DNA from: Setomelanomma holmii
Lineage: Eukaryota > Ascomycota > Dothideomycetes > Pleosporales > Phaeosphaeriaceae
Length of the DNA: 64,000 nucleotides
Direction of reading: 5' to 3'
Assembly (NCBI GenBank): GCA_010015745.1
Contig: ML978206.1
Location: 124,001-188,000 of the forward strand
Made by a program: the position numbers and the translations under genes. This document shows, piece after piece, positions 21,294 to 30,600 of the stretch. A model generated the notes under the pieces. The model saw only the letters and a list, made by a program, of their open reading frames with translations. It made no database searches and was not told where the DNA came from. Position 1 is the first letter of the stretch. Every line of letters begins with the position of its first letter.

Positions 21294-21578
21294 TCAGCAC
21301 ACCCAACCATCATGAACATTATACAGGGCTCCCGTAACAAACGAGGCTTCGTCGGTGAGTAGGAAAAATCACATTCGCCACCTCGATAGGCTCTGCGCGT
21401 CTCTTTTGGGCAGTGACCTGCAGGCCTCTCTTTACGTCTTCTGGGTCTTCGCCTTGGGACATTGGTATACAGACGGAGCCTGCATGCCGAGATTAGTCGG
21501 AGAGTAGAGAAAGAACGAACGAGCAATGGTATGGGACGGACCTGGTGAGACGCGGTTCACCCTGACATTCTGGTTCTC
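21294..21578 (-). pseudogene. Short-chain dehydrogenase/reductase (SDR) fragment, C-terminal part only
   Basis: On the minus strand the C-terminal third of a classical SDR can be read: NVRVNRVSPG (the usual IRVN.VSPG block) at about 21.54-21.57 kb, a 62-bp intron (21480..21541), then PMSQGEDPEDVKRGL, EPIEVANVI, and FLLTDEASFVTGALYNVHDG, ending at TGA 21294-21296. A one-base shift near 21358-21372, in a run of T on the minus strand, separates EVANVI from FLLTDEAS. A TAA precedes NVRVN, and no Rossmann GxxxGxG, catalytic Ser or YxxxK segment is found upstream. This is a decayed remnant of an NAD(P)-dependent oxidoreductase gene. Confidence 0.72.
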
Positions 21579-21701
21579 TTAGGCCATTCATCCCTTCAAT
21601 ACTTGATAGCATGTTTGTGTCGTCCAATGACTCAAGAGCTCGTAATGCGTCGAGGATCACGGGTTGGTTGCCATATCTCTGTCAGATGGCCGCCAATGTG
21701 A

Positions 21702-22819
21702 CTAACGCCTTCCATTCAACGGTCTTTGGTTCCCTTCCTCCTCGTCTCCACTAAACTCATCCAGCTCGAATTCTTGTGCACCTCTCAGCGCTTCCTCGTC
21801 GCTCTTGACCTTCATGAATCCCTTGAGATCATCTGCTGGGTTCGGAAATGGCGTCGCACAATCTTTATGTCGTAGCGCAGGATAGTATCTCCTGTATGTG
21901 TAATGAGCCACGCTCATCCCCAATATGCTGCCTACCGTGACATCGTATACGTCGTGTCTGTAGTCTTCGCAGCGTGATATCGCGATCAGCGCCGCGCCGA
22001 GTAATGGTGCGAGGGCGAGAAGGACGCGTGCGAGATCCGCTCGTGGACGATAAACGTGGCATTGACCAGCAATGAATAAGGCGAGGTATCCTAGACCAGA
22101 GAAGCTGAAGCTGCTATGTCCGCTAGGAAAGCTTCTCCACCCATCATGCAAGACATGGTGGTTTTCCTCTGTGCAGACTTCGAATGTGACAAGTTGGTGT
22201 GCAGGCGTGCCCGGCTCGGGCTTGCATCGCGCGATGAGATCTGGTCTTGGTCTTCCTACGGCATTCTTGATCACGTCTGTTATGAACAGCGTGAGGATCA
22301 TGCTTATGAACCATCCAAGGATCGTGACGTGTGCTTTGTGGGTGCCAGGTCGGATGAGGACAGCCCAAACAACAAGGACACCGAGGGGCACGGCGCCAGC
22401 GTATATGAAGAGCCAGGCTAGAGCATGCAATCAGTCTCAAGGCTGCTCGATTGGTGTTTTGTATACGTACACACAGGTACGCGTTCGACCACAGCATGTG
22501 GATAGCCAATGGCGAGGTTGTCAAGGAAGAACATGCGGTGAAAGGGTTCGGCGAGGAATTGGATCTGTATCTTGTCCATGAGCCTACTTGCAAGGTACTA
22601 GTCAATAACACTAAGTACCAAGATATATCCTGCAATGAGTATAGCGAGTCCAACATAATCCGAGGCATATGAGCGCTATGCACTCGCATCAGCAACCATC
22701 GATTCAATTGCGCGTGCCATCCTCACCTGCCAAAACCGCGCCGCCGCACCAACGAAGCCAGGAGATTTGGTGAGGTCAGTACCAAAGCACCTCTGCGACG
22801 GAACCGCACTGGCAGGCAT
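21702..22819 (-). CDS. PAP2-type lipid phosphate phosphatase (LPP1/DPP1-like)
   Basis: Four exons: complement(join(21702..22417,22471..22564,22619..22675,22727..22819)), 319 residues; introns of 53, 54 and 51 bp. Exons 1-3 were placed by frame and the conserved N-terminus (RFWQ | RSYASDYVGLAILIAGYIL | IQFLAEPFHRMFFLDN | ... YPHAVVERVPVSW). The phosphatase signature is complete: KNAVGRPRPD, FPSGHSSFSFSG and SRCEDYRHDVYD. Five to six transmembrane helices are visible. Such enzymes dephosphorylate diacylglycerol pyrophosphate, phosphatidate or lysophosphatidate in membranes. The C-terminal tail is acidic and cytosolic. The start ATG (22819) gives a plausible polar leader. A decoy ATG inside intron 1 runs into a TAG after 14 codons. 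Confidence 0.86.
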
Positions 22820-23763
22820 GATTGGTCGTTATCGGTGCATCGCAAGATGGTGAAGTGTGGTTGTTTGAGCGGTGCTTCGGAGGTATGGCTTGAACTCCGC
22901 AATAGACGCGTGCAGGGGTCCACTGACGCTAGGCTACATTCGAGCATATTCATCCTCACTCCCACTTCCGTTATGCTCAACATCAGTCCCGCAAGCTGTT
23001 GGGAACCAGGGCACAGGGTCATGTGTGCTCGTGGTATCATCGCACAGGATGTCCAAGGGTGATTTGTCGAAGCTTCCTCTCTTCATCACAATTGCGCTTC
23101 CTATCTACTCGCGTACAACAGCAACTCGACTTTCATTTTATGCTCTCATCGCTGCTAAGTCATCTAAACAGTGATTTCGCGACTCACATCACTCAAAATT
23201 TCGAAGCCAAACACCACAACCTCCTCTGATCAACCACAACCACAACCACACTCCTATGCAGATACCTACGGGCTGAGTTGGTCAGGTGGAAACACAGATA
23301 TAGGTGACAAGGGGTCTTCTGAGCCAGCGTTGAAGTAGACATGTTCAGAAACGCCCGAAAAGATATCCAAGGACCGGGAAGTGGTAAGCCTACCGGATCC
23401 ATATTCGCGCTGCCATAGAAGTCGGGTCCTGCCAGAGCAGGCCAAACAGAGGTCACTATCTGGAGGCCGACATCATATGGCTTTGTCTGCTAACTTGCAG
23501 AATGTCAGCCGTACGTACGAGTATGCCTTGACCGGTTGGCAAGCGGTGAGCGGGTACGCGACCCCAGATCCACGTTTCAGCCTTGTGCCGCCGTGTCTGT
23601 TGCAGCCTTCCTGATTGGCGTAAAGCTCAAGGGCCAGGGGCTGTGCAATCGATAGGTCCAGCACAAACACGAATTTGCCATTTTTGTCTCAGCCTTGCGA
23701 GTCGGAACGGTATAGTAGGGGAGGTCATGCTCCTCACACTCCGGTTTGCTTGCTAAAGGCACC
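22820..23763. other. Divergent intergenic region
   Basis: 944 bp between the lipid phosphatase (minus) and the zinc-finger gene (plus). It should hold both promoters. No ORF with recognisable content. Confidence 0.5.
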
Positions 23764-24522
23764 ATGACTTCTCCATGCATTCTATGTGCTCCCCAAGCTA
23801 CACACGACCACTCGCCCCATGTAGAGCCGCAAAGCGGCTTTTGGTCAGCCACAAACGCGTACTCTGATTACCCACTGGCACATTGCGAGGACTGCGAGGT
23901 CGATGTAGACCCCGATCACTACAATCACAATTTTGAAAGACATGACCGTGGGCTGGACGGGTATCATTACCCCCAGAAAGGCGATGAGCTGCCACGCCTT
24001 TGCGGTAGTACCCAGACTAAAGATAGGAACGAAGTCATATGGGAAATACCGACTCGACCTCCAGTTCCGTTTCAGCCTCTCCCACCACAACGATCAAGTT
24101 CTGCTGCAGAGTGGCAGCCTTTTTCAGAGGCAGCTTTCCAAAGCTCATATTCCGACTATGAGATCGTAAGGTGGGATACTACTACGACGAGCTTGTCCCA
24201 GCGAAACTACAATGCTGCGGAACATCGGACGATGAACTACGGTGCGCAATGCGAGACCGCAAGCCTAGAATTCAACCGTGAACTAGATCCTGCATCGAGG
24301 GACGCTTCGGATTCGTGCATCATATTGGGAAGCTTCCAATGTGACGTTCGTGGGTGCAGCGCCAAGTTTAAAGGTAAATACAGCAGGGGCAACCTCGAAC
24401 GACACAGACGTCTCAAGCATGGAAAAACTGGATCGCTGTATCGTTGTGAGGAAAGAGGATGCGAGAGAGTGTTTCGAAGATGCGATGCACTTGCGAAGCA
24501 TAATTGTACCAGGCCCCTGTAG
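23764..24522 (+). CDS. C2H2-type zinc-finger protein
   Basis: Intronless, 252 residues from ATG 23764. The first 190 residues are polar and look disordered, with a few Cys/His near the N-terminus (CILCAPQATHDH). Near the C-terminus a C2H2 finger reads FQCDVRGC ... GNLERHRRLKH (C-x4-C, H-x4-H). It is followed by a second, shortened finger YRCEERGCERVFRRCDALAKHNC that ends five residues later without the normal last His; Cys may substitute. This layout, with paired fingers at the extreme C-terminus, is common in Dothideomycete putative transcription factors. DNA binding and targets are inference. Confidence 0.72.
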   Translation: MTSPCILCAPQATHDHSPHVEPQSGFWSATNAYSDYPLAHCEDCEVDVDPDHYNHNFERHDRGLDGYHYPQKGDELPRLCGSTQTKDRNEVIWEIPTRPPVPFQPLPPQRSSSAAEWQPFSEAAFQSSYSDYEIVRWDTTTTSLSQRNYNAAEHRTMNYGAQCETASLEFNRELDPASRDASDSCIILGSFQCDVRGCSAKFKGKYSRGNLERHRRLKHGKTGSLYRCEERGCERVFRRCDALAKHNCTRPL

Positions 24523-24816
24523 TCGAAGCACGAGTCGTTCAAGCTTGTCGGATCATGTCGAGCATCGGACACGTCACGGTCGAGCAGACGGCCTTGAGAG
24601 TCAAAATGGAACTTTCGTCATGAGAATGCTTTGGCGATGTGTTTTCAAACCTATCGAGCAGAATGTGTACGACATGGCATCCACTTCGGAGTGCGGAGCC
24701 GAGGCTTGAATCTCAATCACTTATCTTATAGCCATCGGGGTGCATTGCTGGTTGTCGTCCTACTCCCTGGCGCGCGTACTCATTCTATTCTTGGTTGATA
24801 CGTAATTTAAAGGACC
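24523..24816. other. Spacer before the SDR pseudogene
   Basis: 294 bp. Nothing recognised. Confidence 0.45.
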
Positions 24817-25745
24817 ATAAGCGTTGATGTGAACGCTTCCTCGCTCTTCAATGTCGATGGACTAGTTGCTGTTGTTGCCGGAGGCGGGACAGGCATGTTC
24901 CTTTTGAACACAATGATGTCGAACATACCTCCTAAGTCTGACGAGGCATCGGTCTTATGATCACTCGAGCGCTTGCGCTTAATGGTGCTCGACGTGTATA
25001 CATCGTAGGCCGCCGATCCGACATCCTTCAACGAGCAGCGCAGAGCATCGACTCCGAAATTGTCATTCCTGTCCAAGGCGATGTGACGTCCCAGGAATCA
25101 CTGCTCGCAATCGCCACGCGAATTGAGGACGACGTCGGCTACATCAACCTCGTCGTCACAAACGCCGGGGTGATGGGTCCAAGGCGACTAAAAGTCGCAC
25201 CTGACGGAGCACCACCCTCGATAGCAGAATAGAGAGCCCACGCCTTCTCAACACCAATGTCAGACTTCACACACACCTAGACCGTAAACGCGACAAGCGT
25301 ACGCTACACCGCCCTCGCCTTCCTCCACCTCCTCGACGCAGGCAACAAGCACAACCCAACAACACGCAGCCAAATCATCGCAACATCCAGCATCGGCGGC
25401 TTCAGTTGTCTTGCCGGCGCATCATTCGCGTACAGCAGTAGTAAAGCGGGCGTCACGCATATGATGAAGATGATGGCGACAGCGTTTGTGCCGTTTAGGA
25501 TTAGATGTAATGTGCTTGCGCCGGGGCTGTTTCCGAGTGAACTTGCGGGTGGCATTATTGGCAGTCTTAAGCCTGGTGAGACTGGTGGTGTCGATGTATC
25601 TGTGATTCTGGCAGAGAGGACGGGCATGGAGGAGGATTTTGCGGGTGCGGTGTTATATATGACTAGTAGGGCGGGAGGGTATCTGAATGGGTGTGTGATT
25701 TTGGTTGATGGGGGCAGATTGGGAATGTTGCCATCGACTTACTGA
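24817..25745 (+). pseudogene. Short-chain dehydrogenase/reductase, nearly complete but with lost start and two in-frame TAG stops
   Basis: Exons 24817..24892 and 24946..25745 carry a full SDR frame: VAVVAGGGTG | IGLMITRALALNGARRVY (cofactor site), VTNAGVMGP (the NAG block), ATSSIGGFSC (catalytic Ser), FAYSSSKAGVTH (YxxxK), CNVLAPGLFPSEL and YLNGCVILVDGG. Lesions: the expected ATG position reads ATA (24817-24819, with a TAA upstream in frame); TAG at 25230-25232; TAG at 25278-25280. The 53-bp intron begins with GC, not GT (GCATGT...CGAG). All catalytic residues remain, so inactivation looks recent. Each stop, and the ATA, can arise by a single CpA to TpA or TpG to TpA transition. Confidence 0.8.
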
Positions 25746-25819
25746 GGGATCCACCAACAGTGATTTCACATAACGCTATATCTTGGTAGCAATTGACCGA
25801 CCCATCTCATGCTTTAAGC

Positions 25820-27442
25820 CTATCCTTTCACTTTCCCCTTCCCTCCACCCTTACTCGACTTCTCACCTCGCACGCTTCCAATTTTCCTTTCCTGTTCTTC
25901 CTTCTCCCTGACTAACCTCGCAATCTCCAACTCTACCCTTGTCTTTTTTATCCCTGGTCTTTCAGCCTCCCAGACTGCCCTTAGTCGCGCAGGATCTTGA
26001 CGCTCGGCCATCCTCATTCGCTGTGTGAGGTCCTGCTCGATTTTGCGCCTTTCTGCTTCCGGATCTTCGCTGGCTGCGATTTGGGCTTCCCATTGTGTTG
26101 CCTGTTCTTGGCCGCGTTGAATCTGCTCTGGGGAGAGTAATGCAAGCGGATCGAGTCCCATATCATGTTCCATCTGTGGTGCAAGTTCTTGCGAGTCGTT
26201 CCGAGAGCTAGCGTCTTGCGTGACGTCCTCCTTATCCCTGCCTTCTCCTAAGGCTTGACGACGTTTCTCCATAGTTTGTCGAGCCCTTCGTCTCTTCTGC
26301 TCCTCGGCCCTTTTGGTCCGTTTCTGCTCGGCTTTGATGTCATCCTCGTTCATTGTTCGCATGTCATCCTCGTCCTTCGGCTTCACATCGTCTCCGTCTT
26401 GCAACTTCGAGTCAACCTCCGGCATCGCATTGGTACCCTCTTCTTGCAATGCTCTGCCCTCCACCGCATTTTCTACCCTGGCAGACTCCTCAGTCGACGT
26501 CGACGCGTTTAACCCCTTCCTGGCTCTTGCTTTCCTTCGTACTTCTGCCCTGAGGTCCGCCCTCAGTGCGTTAAGCGCCTTGTCAACTTCCCTGCGCGTT
26601 GAAGGGGTCAAGCCCATCTCGTTGCGCTCAGACATGATACATCGCCTCCACCACTTGCACTCGTCCCAATGAGGCCCTTCGGAAGAGTGTTCGCGTCTCA
26701 GAATTCGTCTTTTGCTCTTTCGTTTTATGACTCCACCCTCATCTTCAGTTGGCGGAGGTCTTCCGTCATCTGCATCACCACCTGAGCGCATACCATTTGC
26801 CGGATTCCACTCAGAAATCGAACTATCGCGAGAAATTCTGTGTGTACCCGACCCTTGATTTTGGTGTGTACCTGGTCCTCGATTTCTGTCTCTCCCCGAT
26901 CCTCTTTGCCTGCTTAGATCAACATCTTTGGCGGGCGTACGATGGTCGTGTCCTGGCCATGGCCGACGTGCACTCGGAATACCACATCCTAAGCAGCACT
27001 CATCTTCGTCGCAGTAGGGACAATGATGTGAACAACGCACCATCTGCGGCGCAACAGGGCTTGGTGGACTCAACTGTTGTTGGTATGTAGGGCTCGGTTG
27101 ACTCGCATTGAACATGCCATTGTCGGCGGGATGAAATAGCCCCGGACTGTGATAGTATGCTCCATATGGACCTGGTAGGTAATGCTGCGCGGGAGGGGGA
27201 TATGGCAGCGAGGGATACGGATAAGGTGCCTCAGGTAGACTTGGGTAATGACCCTGTATGGGATCGAATTGCGCCCCCGGATTGGAATAATATGCTTGGG
27301 GTGGATTTGGGACGTGACGCCGTTGGGGATTGAAGTACTGAGCCTCCGGGTTGAATTTAGGTGCTTGAGGTAGACCGGGTTGCTGATGCTGTGGACCTCG
27401 TAGTGTCTCATCCTGGGCGGAGCCGAGCTGTGAACCAGACAT
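25820..27442 (-). CDS. Disordered Pro/Gln-rich protein with charged coiled-coil C-terminus, unknown function
   Basis: Intronless, 540 residues from ATG 27442. Residues 1-135 are rich in P, Y, Q and G. Residues about 133-160 contain a compact Cys/His cluster (RCSHHCPYCDEDECCLGCG) that could bind a metal. Residues 160-240 are polar and R/G/S-rich. Residues 290-540 are strongly charged (K, E, R, D) with coiled-coil character, ending in a basic KGGGKGKVKG. I do not recognise a family. The frame continues upstream in phase through a single TAG (27464-27466) into the ORF at 27464-28180, so the two may be one gene (see findings). Confidence 0.6.
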   Translation of the reverse strand: MSGSQLGSAQDETLRGPQHQQPGLPQAPKFNPEAQYFNPQRRHVPNPPQAYYSNPGAQFDPIQGHYPSLPEAPYPYPSLPYPPPAQHYLPGPYGAYYHSPGLFHPADNGMFNASQPSPTYQQQLSPPSPVAPQMVRCSHHCPYCDEDECCLGCGIPSARRPWPGHDHRTPAKDVDLSRQRGSGRDRNRGPGTHQNQGSGTHRISRDSSISEWNPANGMRSGGDADDGRPPPTEDEGGVIKRKSKRRILRREHSSEGPHWDECKWWRRCIMSERNEMGLTPSTRREVDKALNALRADLRAEVRRKARARKGLNASTSTEESARVENAVEGRALQEEGTNAMPEVDSKLQDGDDVKPKDEDDMRTMNEDDIKAEQKRTKRAEEQKRRRARQTMEKRRQALGEGRDKEDVTQDASSRNDSQELAPQMEHDMGLDPLALLSPEQIQRGQEQATQWEAQIAASEDPEAERRKIEQDLTQRMRMAERQDPARLRAVWEAERPGIKKTRVELEIARLVREKEEQERKIGSVRGEKSSKGGGKGKVKG

Positions 27443-27463
27443 AGGTCTCGCATTCAGATGCTC

Positions 27464-28180
27464 CTAATCCCTCTGAGAAGCCTTTGGCAGTGCTGATGAA
27501 TCGACACGCTCTCCGGAGTATGGCCGAAGTCTGGGCGGCGGTGGGGGAGGTAGCAGCTCGCCAGTATATTTCTGCCTCCGGGGGCCCCTCGATCTTCCAC
27601 CACCGCGAATCGAGACAGCCATATTCCTAGGCACGACTACCAACGGCGCACGACCAATCACGCGACGAGTACGGACATATTCTATGACAAGGTGTATAAA
27701 GTCGGAAACCATGTTCTCGACTTTTGCGATAGCGCATCCACCACGCATAAATACTGGTCCATCGTTACCGGATCCGCTCATAGATACTGGGCCATCGCTA
27801 CCGGAGGCACGCATCTCGCCAAAGGTAACAGAGAAGTTGGGCCGGTTCTGCTGCAGAGTCAAGACTCGCTCGTGAGAAGCAAGCGTCTGTTGTACGCCAA
27901 GTGGCTGTGTACTCGATGTCGTTTCATGTCGGTTCTGTGACACAGCATTATCTTGATTGTTTGTAGATAGAGGTTGCGGCCTGTCCTCATGCTGCTGTGA
28001 TGTATGCTGCTGAGAGCGTGGAATGAATGCGAAAGCCGTCGGCATTAGTGGTGTGTCAGCATGCGGAGCAGCATTTCGTGCATCCAAGCAAGGTAATTGC
28101 AGTTTGGGTTTGACAGAGCCCACTCGCGGCATGAAGACATCGGTGGGGACTGTGTCAGTCTTGGGCGGATGGATCTTCAT
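27464..28180 (-). CDS. Unknown basic/disordered protein, possibly the N-terminal part of the gene at 25820-27442
   Basis: 238 residues from ATG 28180 to TAG 27464. The N-terminal 60 residues are polar. The middle has two near-repeats (SGSDGPVSM / SGSGNDGPVFM), followed by a possible folded stretch (CAIAKVENMVSDFIHLVIE, YVRTRRVIGRAPLVVVPRNM). The C-terminus is R/G/P-rich with a run of eight prolines. There is no recognisable domain. The start of the next ORF is only 22 bp beyond the stop and in the same frame. The stretch upstream of the ATG stays open but overlaps the antisense and 3' side of CAF1. Function unknown. Confidence 0.5.
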   Translation of the reverse strand: MKIHPPKTDTVPTDVFMPRVGSVKPKLQLPCLDARNAAPHADTPLMPTAFAFIPRSQQHTSQQHEDRPQPLSTNNQDNAVSQNRHETTSSTQPLGVQQTLASHERVLTLQQNRPNFSVTFGEMRASGSDGPVSMSGSGNDGPVFMRGGCAIAKVENMVSDFIHLVIEYVRTRRVIGRAPLVVVPRNMAVSIRGGGRSRGPRRQKYTGELLPPPPPPRLRPYSGERVDSSALPKASQRD

Positions 28181-28269
28181 TGAAATCGATCTTATGTTGA
28201 ATTGCTGGGTATCTGATACAAGTCCTAATTTACAGTACAAATTTAGTATGATGCTCGAATGAAAAACTT

Positions 28270-29854
28270 TTACTTGCCACCATATCCTCCGAACGCACCA
28301 GTATTTCCAGGGGTCATCATGCCTCCGTGCCCCGAAGGTCCTGGTGTGGTCGCGAGGCCAGCTGGATGGCTCGTTGGTGTGCTTGGTCCATCTCCGCCAT
28401 GCCGCGCATTGCCTGGGTGGAACATCATGCCGCCGTTCAGGCCTTGAAAGCCGCTCAGGTTCTGCGCACCCTGTGAAGCCAGGACAGCGGCTTGTGCTGC
28501 TGCGCTTGCAGGTGCTCCTACGCCAGTGAGACCCCACATCTGTCCGTTCATGTCGTCCGGGATCGAGCCGTCGAAGATTTTTTTCTGCATCTCCCAAAAG
28601 ACAGTGCCTGTGAGCCAAGCGTCCGAACCGGCGGTGTGCGCGTTGCCCTGACGTTGGCATCCAAGTTCGTCTGCAAGGTCCTGTAGCCCAGATTTGGTGC
28701 CGAGATTATTGAGGATGTTGGTCGCTGTGGAGCCGATCACACCGCGCCTAACAAGGTTATTGGCGTGGCGCCAGAGGTACTTGACGTCAAGTATACGCGG
28801 GAAGAACACTTTGACAAGCTCGCGGTACGAATCTTCATCTTCCGGAAGTGGCCTTGCGCTGAGCATCTTGATCAGGTACGCGAAGTCATATCCTGAGTGA
28901 AATGAGATCCAGTTGACGTCCTCTGTCAGCGTCATGCCAGAAGTGATCAGCAGCGAGCCAAACTCTTGCGGATCGATGCCCTGGCTGTTGTGCTTGTCAA
29001 AATCTGCGCCCGACTTCTTAAGCATTTGTATCGACTCCTCATTGTACATGTCGTCCTCCAGCGAGAATTGGAAGTTGAAAGTCCAGGTACACGGACATAC
29101 GGCTATGTTGTTCGCGTATCGTTGCAGGGACTTTGGTTGGTAGCCAAGTTGGGATATGTCAAGGTGGCTCGGCGGAATCTCGCCCTTTACAGAGAACAGT
29201 GTGACACCCAACTGTATGATTTTGAGAAGGTCGACGTTACAACGCACTGTTTGGTAGTGATATGAGGCTTTTGAGTGAAAGTCGCCAATCGGTCGAGCGA
29301 CAACACCAGGGAATTCTGTATCCTGAAAAGGATCAGTAACGCGTCCCGCACAGGACAGAGAGGTCCTTTCCGAGTGATCAACTCACCATGCTGATGTAAG
29401 GAAACTGGTCAATAAGCGAGCGTAACATGTCCATCTCTTGGTGTAGATTCGACCGCCAGACTTCGCGTATTCGCTGGCCGGCTAGCCCTTTGGCTCCCTC
29501 TTGTCCACGAACCGCATTTTCTTGTAGCTGAGCACCATGGGCAAAACGCATGCGCGCTTCCTGGCCATCCAGTCCCGTTCCGCCTGCTACTCCACCGATA
29601 CCGGCAGCGGCGCCCAAAGCGTCTCCTAGGCCAGCACGAATGCCGCCTGCATTCGACTGGAAGCCGCCTTGATTGTGACCGAACAGGTTCAGGTTGTGCG
29701 CTTGGGTGTTGCCGGCCCCGCCGAAGGCACCAGGATGTTGTATGTTTTGCTGCTGGTGTTGCTGCAGTTGGGGCTGCGAGTGTATCGCGTTGTTGAGATG
29801 TGCGAAAGGATTTGAGAGATTATGGCCCGGAAAGCGGCCTCCGTGAGGCGGCAT
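28270..29854 (-). CDS. CCR4-NOT deadenylase subunit CAF1/Pop2
   Basis: CDS complement(join(28270..29322,29387..29854)), 506 residues. The intron is 64 bp (GTGAGT...TTTCAG, phase 0). Residues 1-110 are a Gln/Gly/Asn-rich N-terminal extension usual in filamentous fungi. The DEDD nuclease domain begins around 128 (IREVWRSNLHQEMDMLRSLI). Catalytic residues are in DTEFPG (Asp157, Glu159), the FHSGYDFAYL block and the HTAGSDAWLTG block. The C-terminal 80 residues are Gly/Pro/Ala-rich. The protein shortens mRNA poly(A) tails in the CCR4-NOT complex. The splice site lies exactly before the first catalytic Asp. It is divergent from the complex I gene at 30295. Confidence 0.93.
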
Positions 29855-30294
29855 TATAGTTATGGTAGACTGTATTGCAACCACAATATATGTATTTCTT
29901 GAGGGGTTGCCAGCGTGTCGCAAGCGGAAGTGAACCGGTTTGAGGCTTTCTGGTGTCTTTAGAGCTCTATCGCAGCTTTTTTTGTAGCGACTTGTAGACA
30001 AAAATGGAAGTGAAGAGGGTTTGATGATGTGGCGTGGAGGGGTGTGTTTGTTGGAGTGGTACACCTGACGCGGTTGTACCGTGGTTGCGGAAGGAGGGTG
30101 GCCCGAGCTTTTCGCCAAGACATCGCGCATGCGACTGACGAACATGGAGCTTCATCATCGCGACAGCTTCAACCGTCGTCGCGCCTCCTCCCAGCTGCTC
30201 GAGAGGCCCACACAGTATGTAGCCTATGATTCTCCCGTCTCATTGGCCTTTCTCGCCCATGTGAGCAGCGGCTAATTCGCGCAGCTCCGTCAGA
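29855..30294. promoter_or_regulatory. Shared divergent promoter region, CAF1 and complex I B12 subunit
   Basis: 440 bp separate the two start codons (29854 minus, 30295 plus), so both promoters and 5' UTRs must lie here. No specific site is claimed. Confidence 0.5.
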
Positions 30295-30600
30295 ATGGCA
30301 CCACGCCCCTCCATCACCGGCTTCGACCCCAAGAAGTTCGCCGCGGCCTCTGCCAACGGCACCAAGGGCGACCCATGGGCACGATAGTACGCTTCAGAAA
30401 TGTGCCAACTGCAAGAGTGCAATACACTTACGCGTCATAGTGAGCAATGGCGGTACACAGGTCCCTTCACTCGCTTCAACCGCTTCAGAGGCTCCTTCCC
30501 TGGCCTCGGCATAGCTACCGTGGCGTTCGCCGGCTACCTCGCGGCCGAGCAATTCCTCTGGAAAGACGAGCACGCACACCACGATGAGGGCGATCATTGA
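30295..30600 (+). CDS. NADH:ubiquinone oxidoreductase B12-type subunit (NDUFB3-like)
   Basis: CDS join(30295..30386,30441..30600), 83 residues; 54-bp intron GTACGC...CATAG. Exon 1 gives MAPRPSITGFDPKKF and KGDPWARY. Exon 2 continues EQWRYTGPFTRFNRFRG, then a single hydrophobic helix (FPGLGIATVAFAGYLAAEQF) and a short acidic/His tail. This is the layout of the B12 accessory subunit of mitochondrial complex I, a small single-span protein of the inner membrane arm. Without the splice the frame would stop at a TAG directly after PWAR, which fixes the intron. Confidence 0.9.

Noticed and set aside
22144..22707. 187-codon minus ORF
   Set aside because: Different frame over the exons of the lipid phosphatase; the spliced PAP2 model explains the region.
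28181..28660. N-terminal 160 codons of the long ORF ending at 27464
   Set aside because: Overlaps CAF1 coding sequence in another frame; the ATG at 28180 just downstream of CAF1 is preferred.
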